A stretch of DNA of 5,904 nucleotides from CAZITB01 sp964542055 (GCA_964542055.1 CAZITB010000143.1:1-5904), one strand, 5' to 3'; counted from the stretch's first letter, positions 1 to 5,843 are shown. Numbers and translations: made by a program. Notes: generated from the letters alone by a model not told the origin.

Positions 1-227
1 AAACAGTAGAAATAATTAGTGCTTGTAAGAATATAAACTTTATCCCCTACAAGCCACATCTCACTTACATTTTCGTTTGGTTTTAACGAAATTCTGCTTT
101 CCCAATCGTAATTCATCCCCGCTTTTAACAAAAGTTCGTTATCGAACATTGTAGTTTTTTGGGCCAAACAGTTGCTGCAAAAAAAAGCCATAACAAAAAT
201 AATTAATTTAAAAAACTTATTACTCAT
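1..227 (-). CDS. Secreted protein, N-terminal part only; possible beta-propeller repeat protein
   Basis: This open frame runs without a stop from the start codon to the left edge, about 75 codons, so only the N-terminus is visible. It opens with a signal peptide: a short basic stretch (SNKFFK), then a hydrophobic core (LIIFVMAFF), ending in CSNCLAQ, which fits signal peptidase I cleavage after LA. The product should be exported to the periplasm or beyond. After cleavage, the stretch WLVGDKVYILTSTNYFYCF near the edge resembles a strand pair of a PQQ-like or WD-type beta-propeller blade; this is inference from one partial repeat. Two ATGs are adjacent (230 and 227). AGGTG lies 1 base before the first and 4 before the second, so I chose the second. 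The gene starts 42 bases after the small upstream gene on the same strand and is probably co-transcribed with it. I am sure of a real secreted-protein gene and unsure of the fold. Confidence 0.65.
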   Translation of the reverse strand, partial: MSNKFFKLIIFVMAFFCSNCLAQKTTMFDNELLLKAGMNYDWESRISLKPNENVSEMWLVGDKVYILTSTNYFYC

Positions 228-269
228 CATACACCTATATAAAAAAATGATTCCAGAGACTTCCGGCTA

Positions 270-521
270 TTAGATATGAACATAATCAGCCAAATCAATG
301 TCATGCTCCTGTTCATAAGCCTTGAGCTCATTTATTCTTTCAATATCATCGTTAATGCGGTTAGCCAGCTTGAAAACATAGGGTTTTCCTTCAAGACGGT
401 TTGTAAGGTCTTCAAGCATGTCATCCCAGCTTCCTGAATAAAGCTGACGCTTTAAAACAACCAGCATCTTGTGTTCTTCACTAAGCCGCTCTATATAATC
501 CATAACTGAACTGTTTGTCAT
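270..521 (-). CDS. Small acidic helical protein, function unknown
   Basis: This gene encodes an 83-residue soluble protein that I do not recognise. There is no signal peptide, membrane segment or cysteine. The composition is charged and acidic: I count about 18 Asp/Glu against 10 Lys/Arg. The pattern suggests three helices, at roughly residues 5-28, 32-43 and 48-73, joined by a GSWDD turn (30-34) and an EGKPYVF link (44-50). The tail is DIDLADYVHI. Motifs such as LKRQLYSGSWDDM and PYVFKLANRI look like conserved-protein sequence rather than a chance frame. It stops 42 bases before the secreted-protein gene and is the likely first gene of that transcript. No clear Shine-Dalgarno sequence precedes the ATG. 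A second in-frame ATG at residue 7 (MDYIERL) is a possible alternative start. No function can be assigned. Confidence 0.65.
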   Translation of the reverse strand: MTNSSVMDYIERLSEEHKMLVVLKRQLYSGSWDDMLEDLTNRLEGKPYVFKLANRINDDIERINELKAYEQEHDIDLADYVHI

Positions 522-574
522 TAATTCGCCGCTTTAGAGAAATAGAAAATTCATACAAATACAATTCTCATAGG

Positions 575-603
575 ATTTTAACTGATTTTCAAACCCAATG
601 CAA
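575..603 (-). promoter_or_regulatory. Candidate sigma70-type promoter for the small acidic protein gene
   Basis: On the minus strand there is a TTGCAT -35 box (598-603), a 17-base spacer and a TAAAAT -10 box (575-580). The -10 matches consensus at 5 of 6 positions, but the -35 matches only at 3 of 6. Transcription would start near 568 and leave a leader of about 47 bases. In such an AT-rich intergenic region this is a weak call. Confidence 0.3.
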
Positions 604-640
604 CCAAATATCTCCCCTTTCATATTTTGATTGTTATAAA

Positions 641-668
641 TTGACCGGCGGCGGATTATTGATATAAT
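641..668 (+). promoter_or_regulatory. Strong sigma70-type promoter with extended -10, driving lpxI
   Basis: TTGACC (641-646) and a perfect TATAAT (663-668) are separated by 16 bases. TGA directly before the -10 gives the extended -10 TGN signature. This is the best promoter match in the window. The predicted start of transcription is about 675-679, so the mRNA would begin at, or a few bases before, the ATG at 679. The upstream ATG at 667 lies inside the -10 box and could not be on this transcript. Confidence 0.7.
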
Positions 669-678
669 GATTCCAAAT

Positions 679-1518
679 ATGGAAAATCATAAAACATTAG
701 GAATGATTGCAGGAAGCGGCAGATTGCCGGTCATTGTTGCACAAAATGCAAAAAATGCCGGGTGCAAAGTGATCTGCGTCGGGTTAGGAGATATATTCGA
801 CGAAAATCTGCATTCTAAAGTGGATGTTTTCTATCCCGTCCCCCTTGGCAGACCAGGTAAATGGATTAAACAATTAAAAAAACACCATGTAACCAAAACT
901 ATTATGGTTGGCAAAGTCGAGAAAAAAAGGCAATTTGCCCCTTTTCGCCTGCTAAAACTTCTCCCTGACTGGCGAGCTATTAGAATATGGTACATCAGGC
1001 TAAAAGATAAGGATAAAAGACCGGAAACTGTCTTGTCGGCTCTGGCTGATGAACTGACAAGCGGCGGAATTATACTGGAGAATTCTACTATGTACAGTGA
1101 AAAAGACCTCGCAGAAGAAGGTTTACTGACTAAAAAGAATATAAACGCAAATATTCAAAATGATATCGAGTTTGGCTGGAAGATCGCAAAGAAAATCGGA
1201 GAAGCTGATATAGGTCAGGCAGTAACCGTAAAGGAACAGGAAACCATTGCAGTTGAAGCCATCGAAGGCACTGCAGAAATGATAGAACGAACCGGTCATT
1301 TATGCCGCAAAGGATGGACACTTGTAAAAGTAGCAAGGCCTGTTCAGGATATGCGTTTTGACGTTCCGTGTATTGGAACTGAAACCATAAAAAGTGTGCA
1401 TGAAAACGGGGGTAAATGTATAGTTCTCGAAGCAGGAAAAACATTTATCATTGATAAATCAGAAACTATCGAACTGGCAAACAAACTCGGTATTGTGATC
1501 ATCGGCAAAGAAAATTAA
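679..1518 (+). CDS. lpxI: UDP-2,3-diacylglucosamine pyrophosphatase LpxI
   Basis: LpxI (DUF1009 family) hydrolyses UDP-2,3-diacylglucosamine to lipid X and UMP, the fourth step of lipid A synthesis. It replaces LpxH in bacteria that lack that enzyme. The family is shown by the N-terminal LGMIAGSGRLP (residues 7-17), a central DKDKRPETVLSALADEL block (about 110-126), IEGTAEMIERTG (about 195-206), and the C-terminal KVARPVQDMRFDVPCIG. The Asp of RFDVP (D228 from this start) corresponds by motif to the catalytic Asp reported in Caulobacter LpxI. At 279 residues the length is normal. I chose the ATG at 679 because the family usually begins a few residues before LG-IAG-G, and because the promoter's -10 box covers the ATG at 667; starting at 667 would add four residues. 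There is no Shine-Dalgarno sequence, which fits near-leaderless translation. It is usually found among lpx genes elsewhere, but here it stands alone. Its stop overlaps the end of the convergent glycosyltransferase gene. Confidence 0.92.
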   Translation: MENHKTLGMIAGSGRLPVIVAQNAKNAGCKVICVGLGDIFDENLHSKVDVFYPVPLGRPGKWIKQLKKHHVTKTIMVGKVEKKRQFAPFRLLKLLPDWRAIRIWYIRLKDKDKRPETVLSALADELTSGGIILENSTMYSEKDLAEEGLLTKKNINANIQNDIEFGWKIAKKIGEADIGQAVTVKEQETIAVEAIEGTAEMIERTGHLCRKGWTLVKVARPVQDMRFDVPCIGTETIKSVHENGGKCIVLEAGKTFIIDKSETIELANKLGIVIIGKEN

Positions 1519-2645
1519 TTATTTGCGGCCAAATCCTTGTATATATTTTCTAGTTTTTCAGCTGCCACTTTGTGATCATAATTTGCTTCAACCAGCCTGG
1601 AAGCCGCATTAACTATATCAAGTACACGATTATGCGACATTGTCGCTAGCTCGATCATTGCTTTGGCCAGCGGTTCCGGTTCAAAATCTGAAACAACTAT
1701 CCCACATCTTCCCTGATTAAAAAGCTCCTCTATGCCTCCATCCGAAGGACCTATACATGGAACACCTGCTGCCATCGCCTCAAGCAAAGTTCTTGGTATG
1801 CCATCATATGAAACCTTGGCAGATACAAAAATGTCAAATGCTTTTAGACATTTTTCAATATCATCTCTGTGTCCAATAAAATGGATAGCATCACCAACAC
1901 CGCTGGCTCTGGCTTGTTTTTTCAAAATTTCAGCCTGACTACCGTCCCCGATAAACACCAGGTGGGCGTTATTAATTTTTGATTTTACTTTCACAAAAGC
2001 TTCAATGACCTCGCGGTTGCGTTTATCTTCGATTAATCGGCCAACAAGTCCAAAAATCAAAGCATCATGAGGGAGATTGAGCATTTTTCTTGCTTGCTCT
2101 TTTAAAACAGTATTGGCCGAAAATTTATCATAGTCGATTGAAGTGTCAATAATTTTAATTTTTTTGGAATCAATTCCTGAATCGAAATTCATCAATTTCT
2201 GCCTGTCATCTCGTCCCGAAACTAAAATGCCCGAATATCTTTTCAAATACATCGAGCTGATAAATCCGATACGATTCTTTATCATTTCTACAGGATTAAC
2301 TTGTAAAATTACAGAATTTACTTTTGATATTTTAGCAGCGGTATAACCGCAAGTGGCACTTTGAAATCCAAAACAATGAAGGATATCTACATTTGTCTTC
2401 TTAAGAATTTTTGAAAGGTTGTAAGTGGCTTTGAAGAAATTTACGGACCTGCTGTTTGATATATAATGAACTTTCATTCCATATTTTTCTTCAAACTGAT
2501 TTTCGATCCCACTTCTCTTACTAAGATAAATGCAGATGGTTTCAAATTCGGATGAATTGATTTTGCCTATTACCGGCTCATCCAGAGGCAAAATACCCGC
2601 ATATCGTGACCAAAGTCTTGCTATTACTATTTTTCCCTGTTTCAT
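1515..2645 (-). CDS. GT4-family glycosyltransferase (GT-B fold)
   Basis: This gene encodes a 376-residue enzyme that should transfer a sugar from a nucleotide-sugar donor at the cytoplasmic face, probably to an LPS, polysaccharide or glycolipid acceptor. The acceptor cannot be read from sequence. The N-terminal Rossmann half holds DILHCFGF (residues 87-94; family His at 90). The C-terminal donor-binding half begins near 195 with FGLVGRLIEDKRN (198-210; R203 and K208 are the usual phosphate-contacting positions), then LVFIGDGSQ (229-237), and GIPRTLLEAMAAGVPCIG (282-299). The family EX7E motif reads DX7E here (D281, E289). There is no signal peptide or membrane segment. It starts 32 bases after pheS with a modest AGG about 5 bases before the ATG, so it is probably co-transcribed with pheS. 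Its TAA overlaps the lpxI stop. The family call is firm; the biological role is open. Confidence 0.88.
   Translation of the reverse strand: MKQGKIVIARLWSRYAGILPLDEPVIGKINSSEFETICIYLSKRSGIENQFEEKYGMKVHYISNSRSVNFFKATYNLSKILKKTNVDILHCFGFQSATCGYTAAKISKVNSVILQVNPVEMIKNRIGFISSMYLKRYSGILVSGRDDRQKLMNFDSGIDSKKIKIIDTSIDYDKFSANTVLKEQARKMLNLPHDALIFGLVGRLIEDKRNREVIEAFVKVKSKINNAHLVFIGDGSQAEILKKQARASGVGDAIHFIGHRDDIEKCLKAFDIFVSAKVSYDGIPRTLLEAMAAGVPCIGPSDGGIEELFNQGRCGIVVSDFEPEPLAKAMIELATMSHNRVLDIVNAASRLVEANYDHKVAAEKLENIYKDLAANN
1521..1534. terminator. Short hairpin at the lpxI / glycosyltransferase convergence, weak terminator candidate
   Basis: ATTTG and CAAAT form a perfect 5-bp stem around the loop CGGC, just inside the 3' end of the glycosyltransferase gene and 3 bases past the lpxI stop. 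Reading the minus strand, it is followed by the T-rich stretch AATTAATTTTCTTTG. Reading plus, it is followed by CCTTGTATATATTTTC. The stem is short and AT-rich, so termination would be poor. It is the only stem seen at the junction. Confidence 0.22.
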
Positions 2646-2677
2646 ATTGGCCTGTGAAAGTGACTTAGTTTAGAAAC

Positions 2678-3670
2678 TCAAAATTGCCTGAGGAATCTCA
2701 AATCATTTTCGAAAAGAAGTCTGATATCTTTAATCCCGTATTTTCTCATTGCAAGCCGCTCAATACCAAACCCGAATGCCCAGCCGGTGTATTTCTCGCT
2801 GTCAATTCCAACTGCTTCAAAAACATTTGGATCAACCATGCCGCATCCTCCCATCTCAATCCAAACGTCATTACCCTGTTTGTCTTTCATGAGCAAATCA
2901 ACTTCTGCGCTTGGCTCTGTGAAAGGAAAAAAGCTCGGCCTGAATCGCCAGAGAGTATCAGGACCGAAAAAGGCGTGGATGAATTGATCTATAGTTGTTT
3001 TCAAATCTACCATTGTAACGCCTTGGTCAACAACTAATGCTTCAATCTGGTGAAACATAAACATGTGAGTTGCATCAACCGTATCAGGTCTGTAAACCCT
3101 GCCCGGCGCAACAACCCTGATAGGAGGTTTTTTATTTTCCATCACACGAATTTGTATAGTAGAAGTCTGACTTCTTAATAATGTTTGTTGATCTATATAA
3201 AAGTTATCAATCGGGTCCCTTGCTGGATGTTCAGGAGGGATATTTAACGCAACAAAATTATGAAATTCATCTTCAACTTCAGGTCCGGTTGCAATGTCAA
3301 AACCCATCCTGCCAAACAGTTCGAGCAATTCATCAACTGTTTTGGTTATAATATGCTTTTTTCCTATTTGAGGCTTTTTGCCCGGAACTGTTACATCGAA
3401 AACTTTTTGAGACTTTTTCTTAGACGAACCCGCTATCTCAGCCTGCAATTTTTTGAATTCGGCATCAACCTTTTTTTTGATTTCATTTACTAGCTGACCG
3501 GCTTGGGCACGCTGTTCAGGGGGAAACTGTCCGATTTGCGAAAGCATCCCGGTAATGAGCCCCTTACGTCCGAGGTATTTTATGCGGTAATCTTCAAGCG
3601 ATTGCGCATCGTTTACACGGTTGAGCTCTTCAATCGCTTCTTTTCCGATTGTTTCAAACTTGTTAAGCAT
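2678..3670 (-). CDS. pheS: Phenylalanine-tRNA ligase alpha subunit
   Basis: PheS is the catalytic half of the cytoplasmic (alpha-beta)2 enzyme that charges tRNA-Phe. At 330 residues it is full length. The N-terminal 85 or so residues form the tRNA-binding coiled coil (YRIKYLGRKGLI, 28-39). The class II core follows: motif 2 is GRVYRPDTVDATHMFMFHQIE (190-210), then RPSFFPFTEPSAEVD (244-258), GGCGMVDPNVF (274-284), and motif 3 GWAFGFGIERLAMRKYG (296-312), ending in ENDLRFLRQF. Substrate residues known from the Thermus enzyme are present as S170, R194, Q208, E210, F248, F250 and A298. The exception is the His equivalent to Thermus H178, which is Gln here (Q168). The start lies 18 bases after rplT and has only a weak GAAAG signal, consistent with coupled translation. 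The normal downstream partner pheT is absent; a glycosyltransferase gene follows instead. Confidence 0.97.
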   Translation of the reverse strand: MLNKFETIGKEAIEELNRVNDAQSLEDYRIKYLGRKGLITGMLSQIGQFPPEQRAQAGQLVNEIKKKVDAEFKKLQAEIAGSSKKKSQKVFDVTVPGKKPQIGKKHIITKTVDELLELFGRMGFDIATGPEVEDEFHNFVALNIPPEHPARDPIDNFYIDQQTLLRSQTSTIQIRVMENKKPPIRVVAPGRVYRPDTVDATHMFMFHQIEALVVDQGVTMVDLKTTIDQFIHAFFGPDTLWRFRPSFFPFTEPSAEVDLLMKDKQGNDVWIEMGGCGMVDPNVFEAVGIDSEKYTGWAFGFGIERLAMRKYGIKDIRLLFENDLRFLRQF

Positions 3671-3688
3671 AAAATTAAACTTTCGTTT

Positions 3689-4045
3689 TTATGCCAAAGC
3701 AGATTTTGCTTGCTCTACTATCTTGTCAAATCCTGCTTCATCATGAATTGCGATTTCACTTAAAATCTTTCTATTAAGTGAAACATTTGCCTTTTTGCAA
3801 CCGTCTATGAACTGGCTGTATCGAATGTCTCTGCTTGCACAAGCTGCGCTTATACGGATGATCCACAAACTGCGGAAATCTCTTTTTTTACGTCTCCTGC
3901 CGACCTTTGCAAAAGCTTCTGCCCTGGTGGCCGCCTCTTTAGCAAGCCTGATCTGCTTACCCGGCGCCCCTACGTGACCCCTTACTCTTTTTAAAATCCT
4001 CTTTTTTGCCTGCCTGTCAGCAGCACCTTTTTTTACTCTTGGCAT
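3689..4045 (-). CDS. rplT: 50S ribosomal protein L20
   Basis: L20 binds 23S rRNA early in 50S assembly and, in bacteria studied so far, also represses its own operon. The 118-residue length is typical. Recognisable blocks are the start MPRVKKG, a long basic N-terminal extension (residues 1-60, rich in Lys/Arg), the family signature KKRDFRSLWIIRISAA around residues 53-68, YSQFIDGCKKANVSLNRKILSEIA (about 76-99), and the tail IVEQAKSALA. The ATG has a clear Shine-Dalgarno sequence, AAGGAAG, about 5 bases upstream. It sits 75 bases after rpmI, a wide gap for this pair, and that gap contains an irregular hairpin. pheS follows 18 bases later. Confidence 0.97.
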   Translation of the reverse strand: MPRVKKGAADRQAKKRILKRVRGHVGAPGKQIRLAKEAATRAEAFAKVGRRRKKRDFRSLWIIRISAACASRDIRYSQFIDGCKKANVSLNRKILSEIAIHDEAGFDKIVEQAKSALA

Positions 4046-4073
4046 ATCAGCTTCCTTTCATAAAAATAATATT

Positions 4074-4112
4074 AGCCCGCTGCGGCGCTGACATAAGCCG
4101 AGAAGCTGGGCT
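4074..4112 (-). promoter_or_regulatory. Irregular hairpin in the rpmI-rplT spacer, possible L20 control site or attenuator
   Basis: On the minus strand, AGCCC pairs with GGGCT. A one-base bulge follows, then GCT pairs with AGC. An asymmetric loop (TCT against C) follows, then CGGC pairs with GCCG around a ten-base loop. That makes 12 pairs in 39 bases, markedly more GC-rich than the surrounding spacer. An AU-rich run ending in ATTTTTATG follows, then the rplT Shine-Dalgarno sequence. The pairing is visible in the sequence. A role in L20 feedback or partial termination is inferred from how L20 regulates its operon in E. coli and Bacillus. Confidence 0.4.
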
Positions 4113-4120
4113 TTGAATAT

Positions 4121-4315
4121 TTACATACCCAATTCAGATTTGATAGTATCAGCCATTTTGCCCAATACTATGAAGCTGCCGCGCAATCTTCTGCGTCTTT
4201 TTGAATCTCTGCTGCTCATCAAGTGACTTGTAAAAGAATGGCGACGTTTAACTTTACCATTTGCGGTAACTTTAAATCTTTTCTTTAAACCTTTATGGGT
4301 TTTATGTTTATTCAT
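4121..4315 (-). CDS. rpmI: 50S ribosomal protein L35
   Basis: L35 is a small basic protein of the 50S subunit. The 64-residue length is standard. The family pattern is clear: KHKTHKGLKKRFKVTANGKVKRRHS (residues 3-27 in overview), SHL (30-32), and the arginine-rich block KRRRRLRG (39-46), followed by a short acidic-containing tail. The start MNKHKTHK differs from the common MPKMKTHK but keeps the KTHK core. The ATG has a good Shine-Dalgarno sequence, AAGGA, 5 bases upstream. It is the first gene of the rpmI-rplT-pheS-glycosyltransferase cluster and is preceded by a near-consensus promoter. infC, the usual upstream neighbour, is not here; xseA is. Confidence 0.96.
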   Translation of the reverse strand: MNKHKTHKGLKKRFKVTANGKVKRRHSFTSHLMSSRDSKRRRRLRGSFIVLGKMADTIKSELGM

Positions 4316-4371
4316 TAGATTCCTTAACCTTTCTTTAATTACGCACAGGCCTTAAATATTGTAAGCTAAGC

Positions 4372-4418
4372 ATTTTATACAACAAAACCAACCTGGTCAA
4401 CCAAAAAAATTAAAAAAA
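4372..4418 (-). promoter_or_regulatory. Sigma70-type promoter with A/T-rich upstream element, driving rpmI-rplT-pheS
   Basis: On the minus strand there is a TTGACC -35 box (4395-4400), an exact 17-base spacer and a TAAAAT -10 box (4372-4377). Two seven-base T runs (4403-4409 and 4412-4418) lie directly upstream, where a UP element would contact the alpha subunit of RNA polymerase. Transcription should start near 4365 and give rpmI a leader of about 50 bases. The strength fits a ribosomal-protein operon, and the position fits independent expression from xseA. Confidence 0.65.
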
Positions 4419-4447
4419 CAAAGCCTATTCGTTAGAAACTGAGCTTT
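4412..4447 (-). terminator. Weak terminator candidate after xseA
   Basis: AAAGC in the last codons of xseA can pair with GCTTT just past its TAG stop, giving a 5-bp stem with an 18-base loop, followed by G and a run of seven T. The T run is good but the stem is poor, and the same T runs serve as the upstream element of the rpmI promoter. Leaky termination is possible; read-through into rpmI cannot be excluded. Confidence 0.22.
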
Positions 4448-5843
4448 TTATAATGCTCCCGTCCGCCACTTCTGTTGACAGTTGGTCGCTTTGCTGCACC
4501 TCTTTGGCAGACTTGACAAGTTTTCCAGTCCGTTTATTCATAGTTATGCTATAACCTCTTTTCAGAACAGACTTTGGATTGATCGCTAAAAGCCTGTGCT
4601 CCAGATTTGATAGTAAATTCTGGGCTTTACTTAGCTTGTTTTGGGTCGCAGTTGATAATTTGTATCCTATATTTTCGTAAATTTTAGATCGGCTGTCAAA
4701 GAATTTGCTTGTATGATCGATCAAAACTGTCTCAAATCGGTTTAGCTCCAACAGTTTGTCTCTTAGAAGAACCTGCGGTTCCAGCCGTTTTATTCTGTCT
4801 GAAATATGGTCAGTTTTAACTGTTTTTTCAGCAATTTTCTTCATTATTAAACTGCACAGAGTGTTTGTTATTTCATCAACCTGCTGCTTTTGAATCTCGA
4901 TAATAGAAATTGGATTTCTAAACACCCTGGAAGCCTCAACAGCTCGTAAGTTTGCCAAAGACAATTCGAAATTTCTTAAAACCAGCCCCTTCAAACGATT
5001 ATCAAACTGCGATAGGTCAGATAACACCTGCATTTGGTCGGGTACCGCTAAAACCCCAGCTTTTGTAGGGGTAGATGCCCTTGCATCAGCTACCAGGTCT
5101 GCAATAGTTGTATCGTATTCATGGCCGACTGCCGAAATCATCGGTATTTTGGAATTAAATATCGCTCGGGCCACAATTTCTTCATTGAATGCCCATAAAT
5201 CCTCCATACTCCCTCCACCGCGACCAACGATCAATAAATCCAGCTTATAACTCTTATTTTTCCGGTTAATGGTGTTAATGGCTTTAGCAATTTCGCGGCT
5301 TGCACCCTCGCCTTGGACCGGAACAGGGTATAAAAACAGCTCAACTGCCGACCATCGATTGTATATACTATCTACAATATCCCCAATCGCCGCCCCCGAT
5401 TCACTTGTCAAAATACCTATTTTTTCGGGATACCTAGGTAGCGGCTTTTTATGTTCTTCACCAAAAAGCCCCTCAGCTTGAAGTTTGCCAACCATCTTTT
5501 CAAATGCCAACTGCAGCGATCCGATCCCTGCCGGCTCAAGTTTATCCACATAAAACTGCAGTTTGCCTTGGGGAGGATAAATATCCACATAACCGGTAGC
5601 TAACACCGAAATCCCGTTTTCCGGCTCAAATTTGCACTTTTCAAAGCTGCTTCGCCACATAACGCAGGGTATCTGCGAACCATTTTCTTTCAAACTGAAG
5701 TAGCAATGACCGCTACGATGCTCGTTCCAGCTGGATATTTCACCCGATACCACCATTCTAGACGGTAAAGCTTCTTCCAAAGCGACTTTTATTAAAGTAT
5801 TTACTTCTGAGACTGAATATATTTTGAGATTTTTTTTCGCCAT
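4425..5843 (-). CDS. xseA: Exodeoxyribonuclease VII large subunit
   Basis: XseA is the catalytic subunit of exonuclease VII, which degrades single-stranded DNA from both ends in the cytoplasm together with several copies of XseB. Numbered from this start (472 residues), an N-terminal OB fold spans about 5-105 (IYSVSEVN, VVSGEISSW, SGHCYFSLKENGSQIPCVMWR). The nuclease domain follows with GILTSESGAAIGDI (143-156), GRGGGSMEDLWAFNEE (207-222), SAVGHEYDTTIADLVADARASTPTKAG (about 237-263). A long helical region leads to the C-terminal NPKSVLKRGYSI (about 422-433) and a final small beta segment. The family catalytic motifs are intact. None of the possible starts has a Shine-Dalgarno sequence. I chose ATG 5843 (MAKKN) by fit to the family N-terminus; ATG 5849 or TTG 5867 would add 2 or 8 residues. 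No xseB follows; rpmI comes next after 109 bases. Confidence 0.95.
   Translation of the reverse strand: MAKKNLKIYSVSEVNTLIKVALEEALPSRMVVSGEISSWNEHRSGHCYFSLKENGSQIPCVMWRSSFEKCKFEPENGISVLATGYVDIYPPQGKLQFYVDKLEPAGIGSLQLAFEKMVGKLQAEGLFGEEHKKPLPRYPEKIGILTSESGAAIGDIVDSIYNRWSAVELFLYPVPVQGEGASREIAKAINTINRKNKSYKLDLLIVGRGGGSMEDLWAFNEEIVARAIFNSKIPMISAVGHEYDTTIADLVADARASTPTKAGVLAVPDQMQVLSDLSQFDNRLKGLVLRNFELSLANLRAVEASRVFRNPISIIEIQKQQVDEITNTLCSLIMKKIAEKTVKTDHISDRIKRLEPQVLLRDKLLELNRFETVLIDHTSKFFDSRSKIYENIGYKLSTATQNKLSKAQNLLSNLEHRLLAINPKSVLKRGYSITMNKRTGKLVKSAKEVQQSDQLSTEVADGSIIKSSVSNE

Noticed and set aside
231..269. Possible terminator between the small acidic protein gene and the secreted-protein gene
   Set aside because: There is a run of seven T on the minus strand, but the preceding CCGGAAGTCTCTGG does not form a usable stem (only the outer pairs match).
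1130..1444. Minus-strand open frame of 104 codons inside lpxI
   Set aside because: It is antisense to a well-supported gene, and its product is a Leu/Phe/Arg-rich string with no family pattern, typical of a shadow frame.
1443..1459. Perfect AT-rich palindrome, ATTTATCA-T-TGATAAAT, near the end of lpxI
   Set aside because: It lies within conserved LpxI coding sequence (FIIDK), is AT-rich and short, and has no T tract. Chance is the simpler explanation for an operator or terminator-like look.
2684..3037. Plus-strand open frame of 117 codons opposite pheS
   Set aside because: The opposite strand encodes conserved PheS motifs throughout. The plus frame shows no motif and no start signal.
3260..3763. 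Two plus-strand open frames of 77 and 86 codons opposite the 5' half of pheS and the end of rplT
   Set aside because: Both are Phe/Leu/Cys-rich shadows of lysine-rich coding sequence on the other strand, with no independent support.
5269..5481. Plus-strand open frame of 70 codons opposite xseA
   Set aside because: It is a shadow of the conserved XseA catalytic domain, with no ribosome binding site or recognisable motif.
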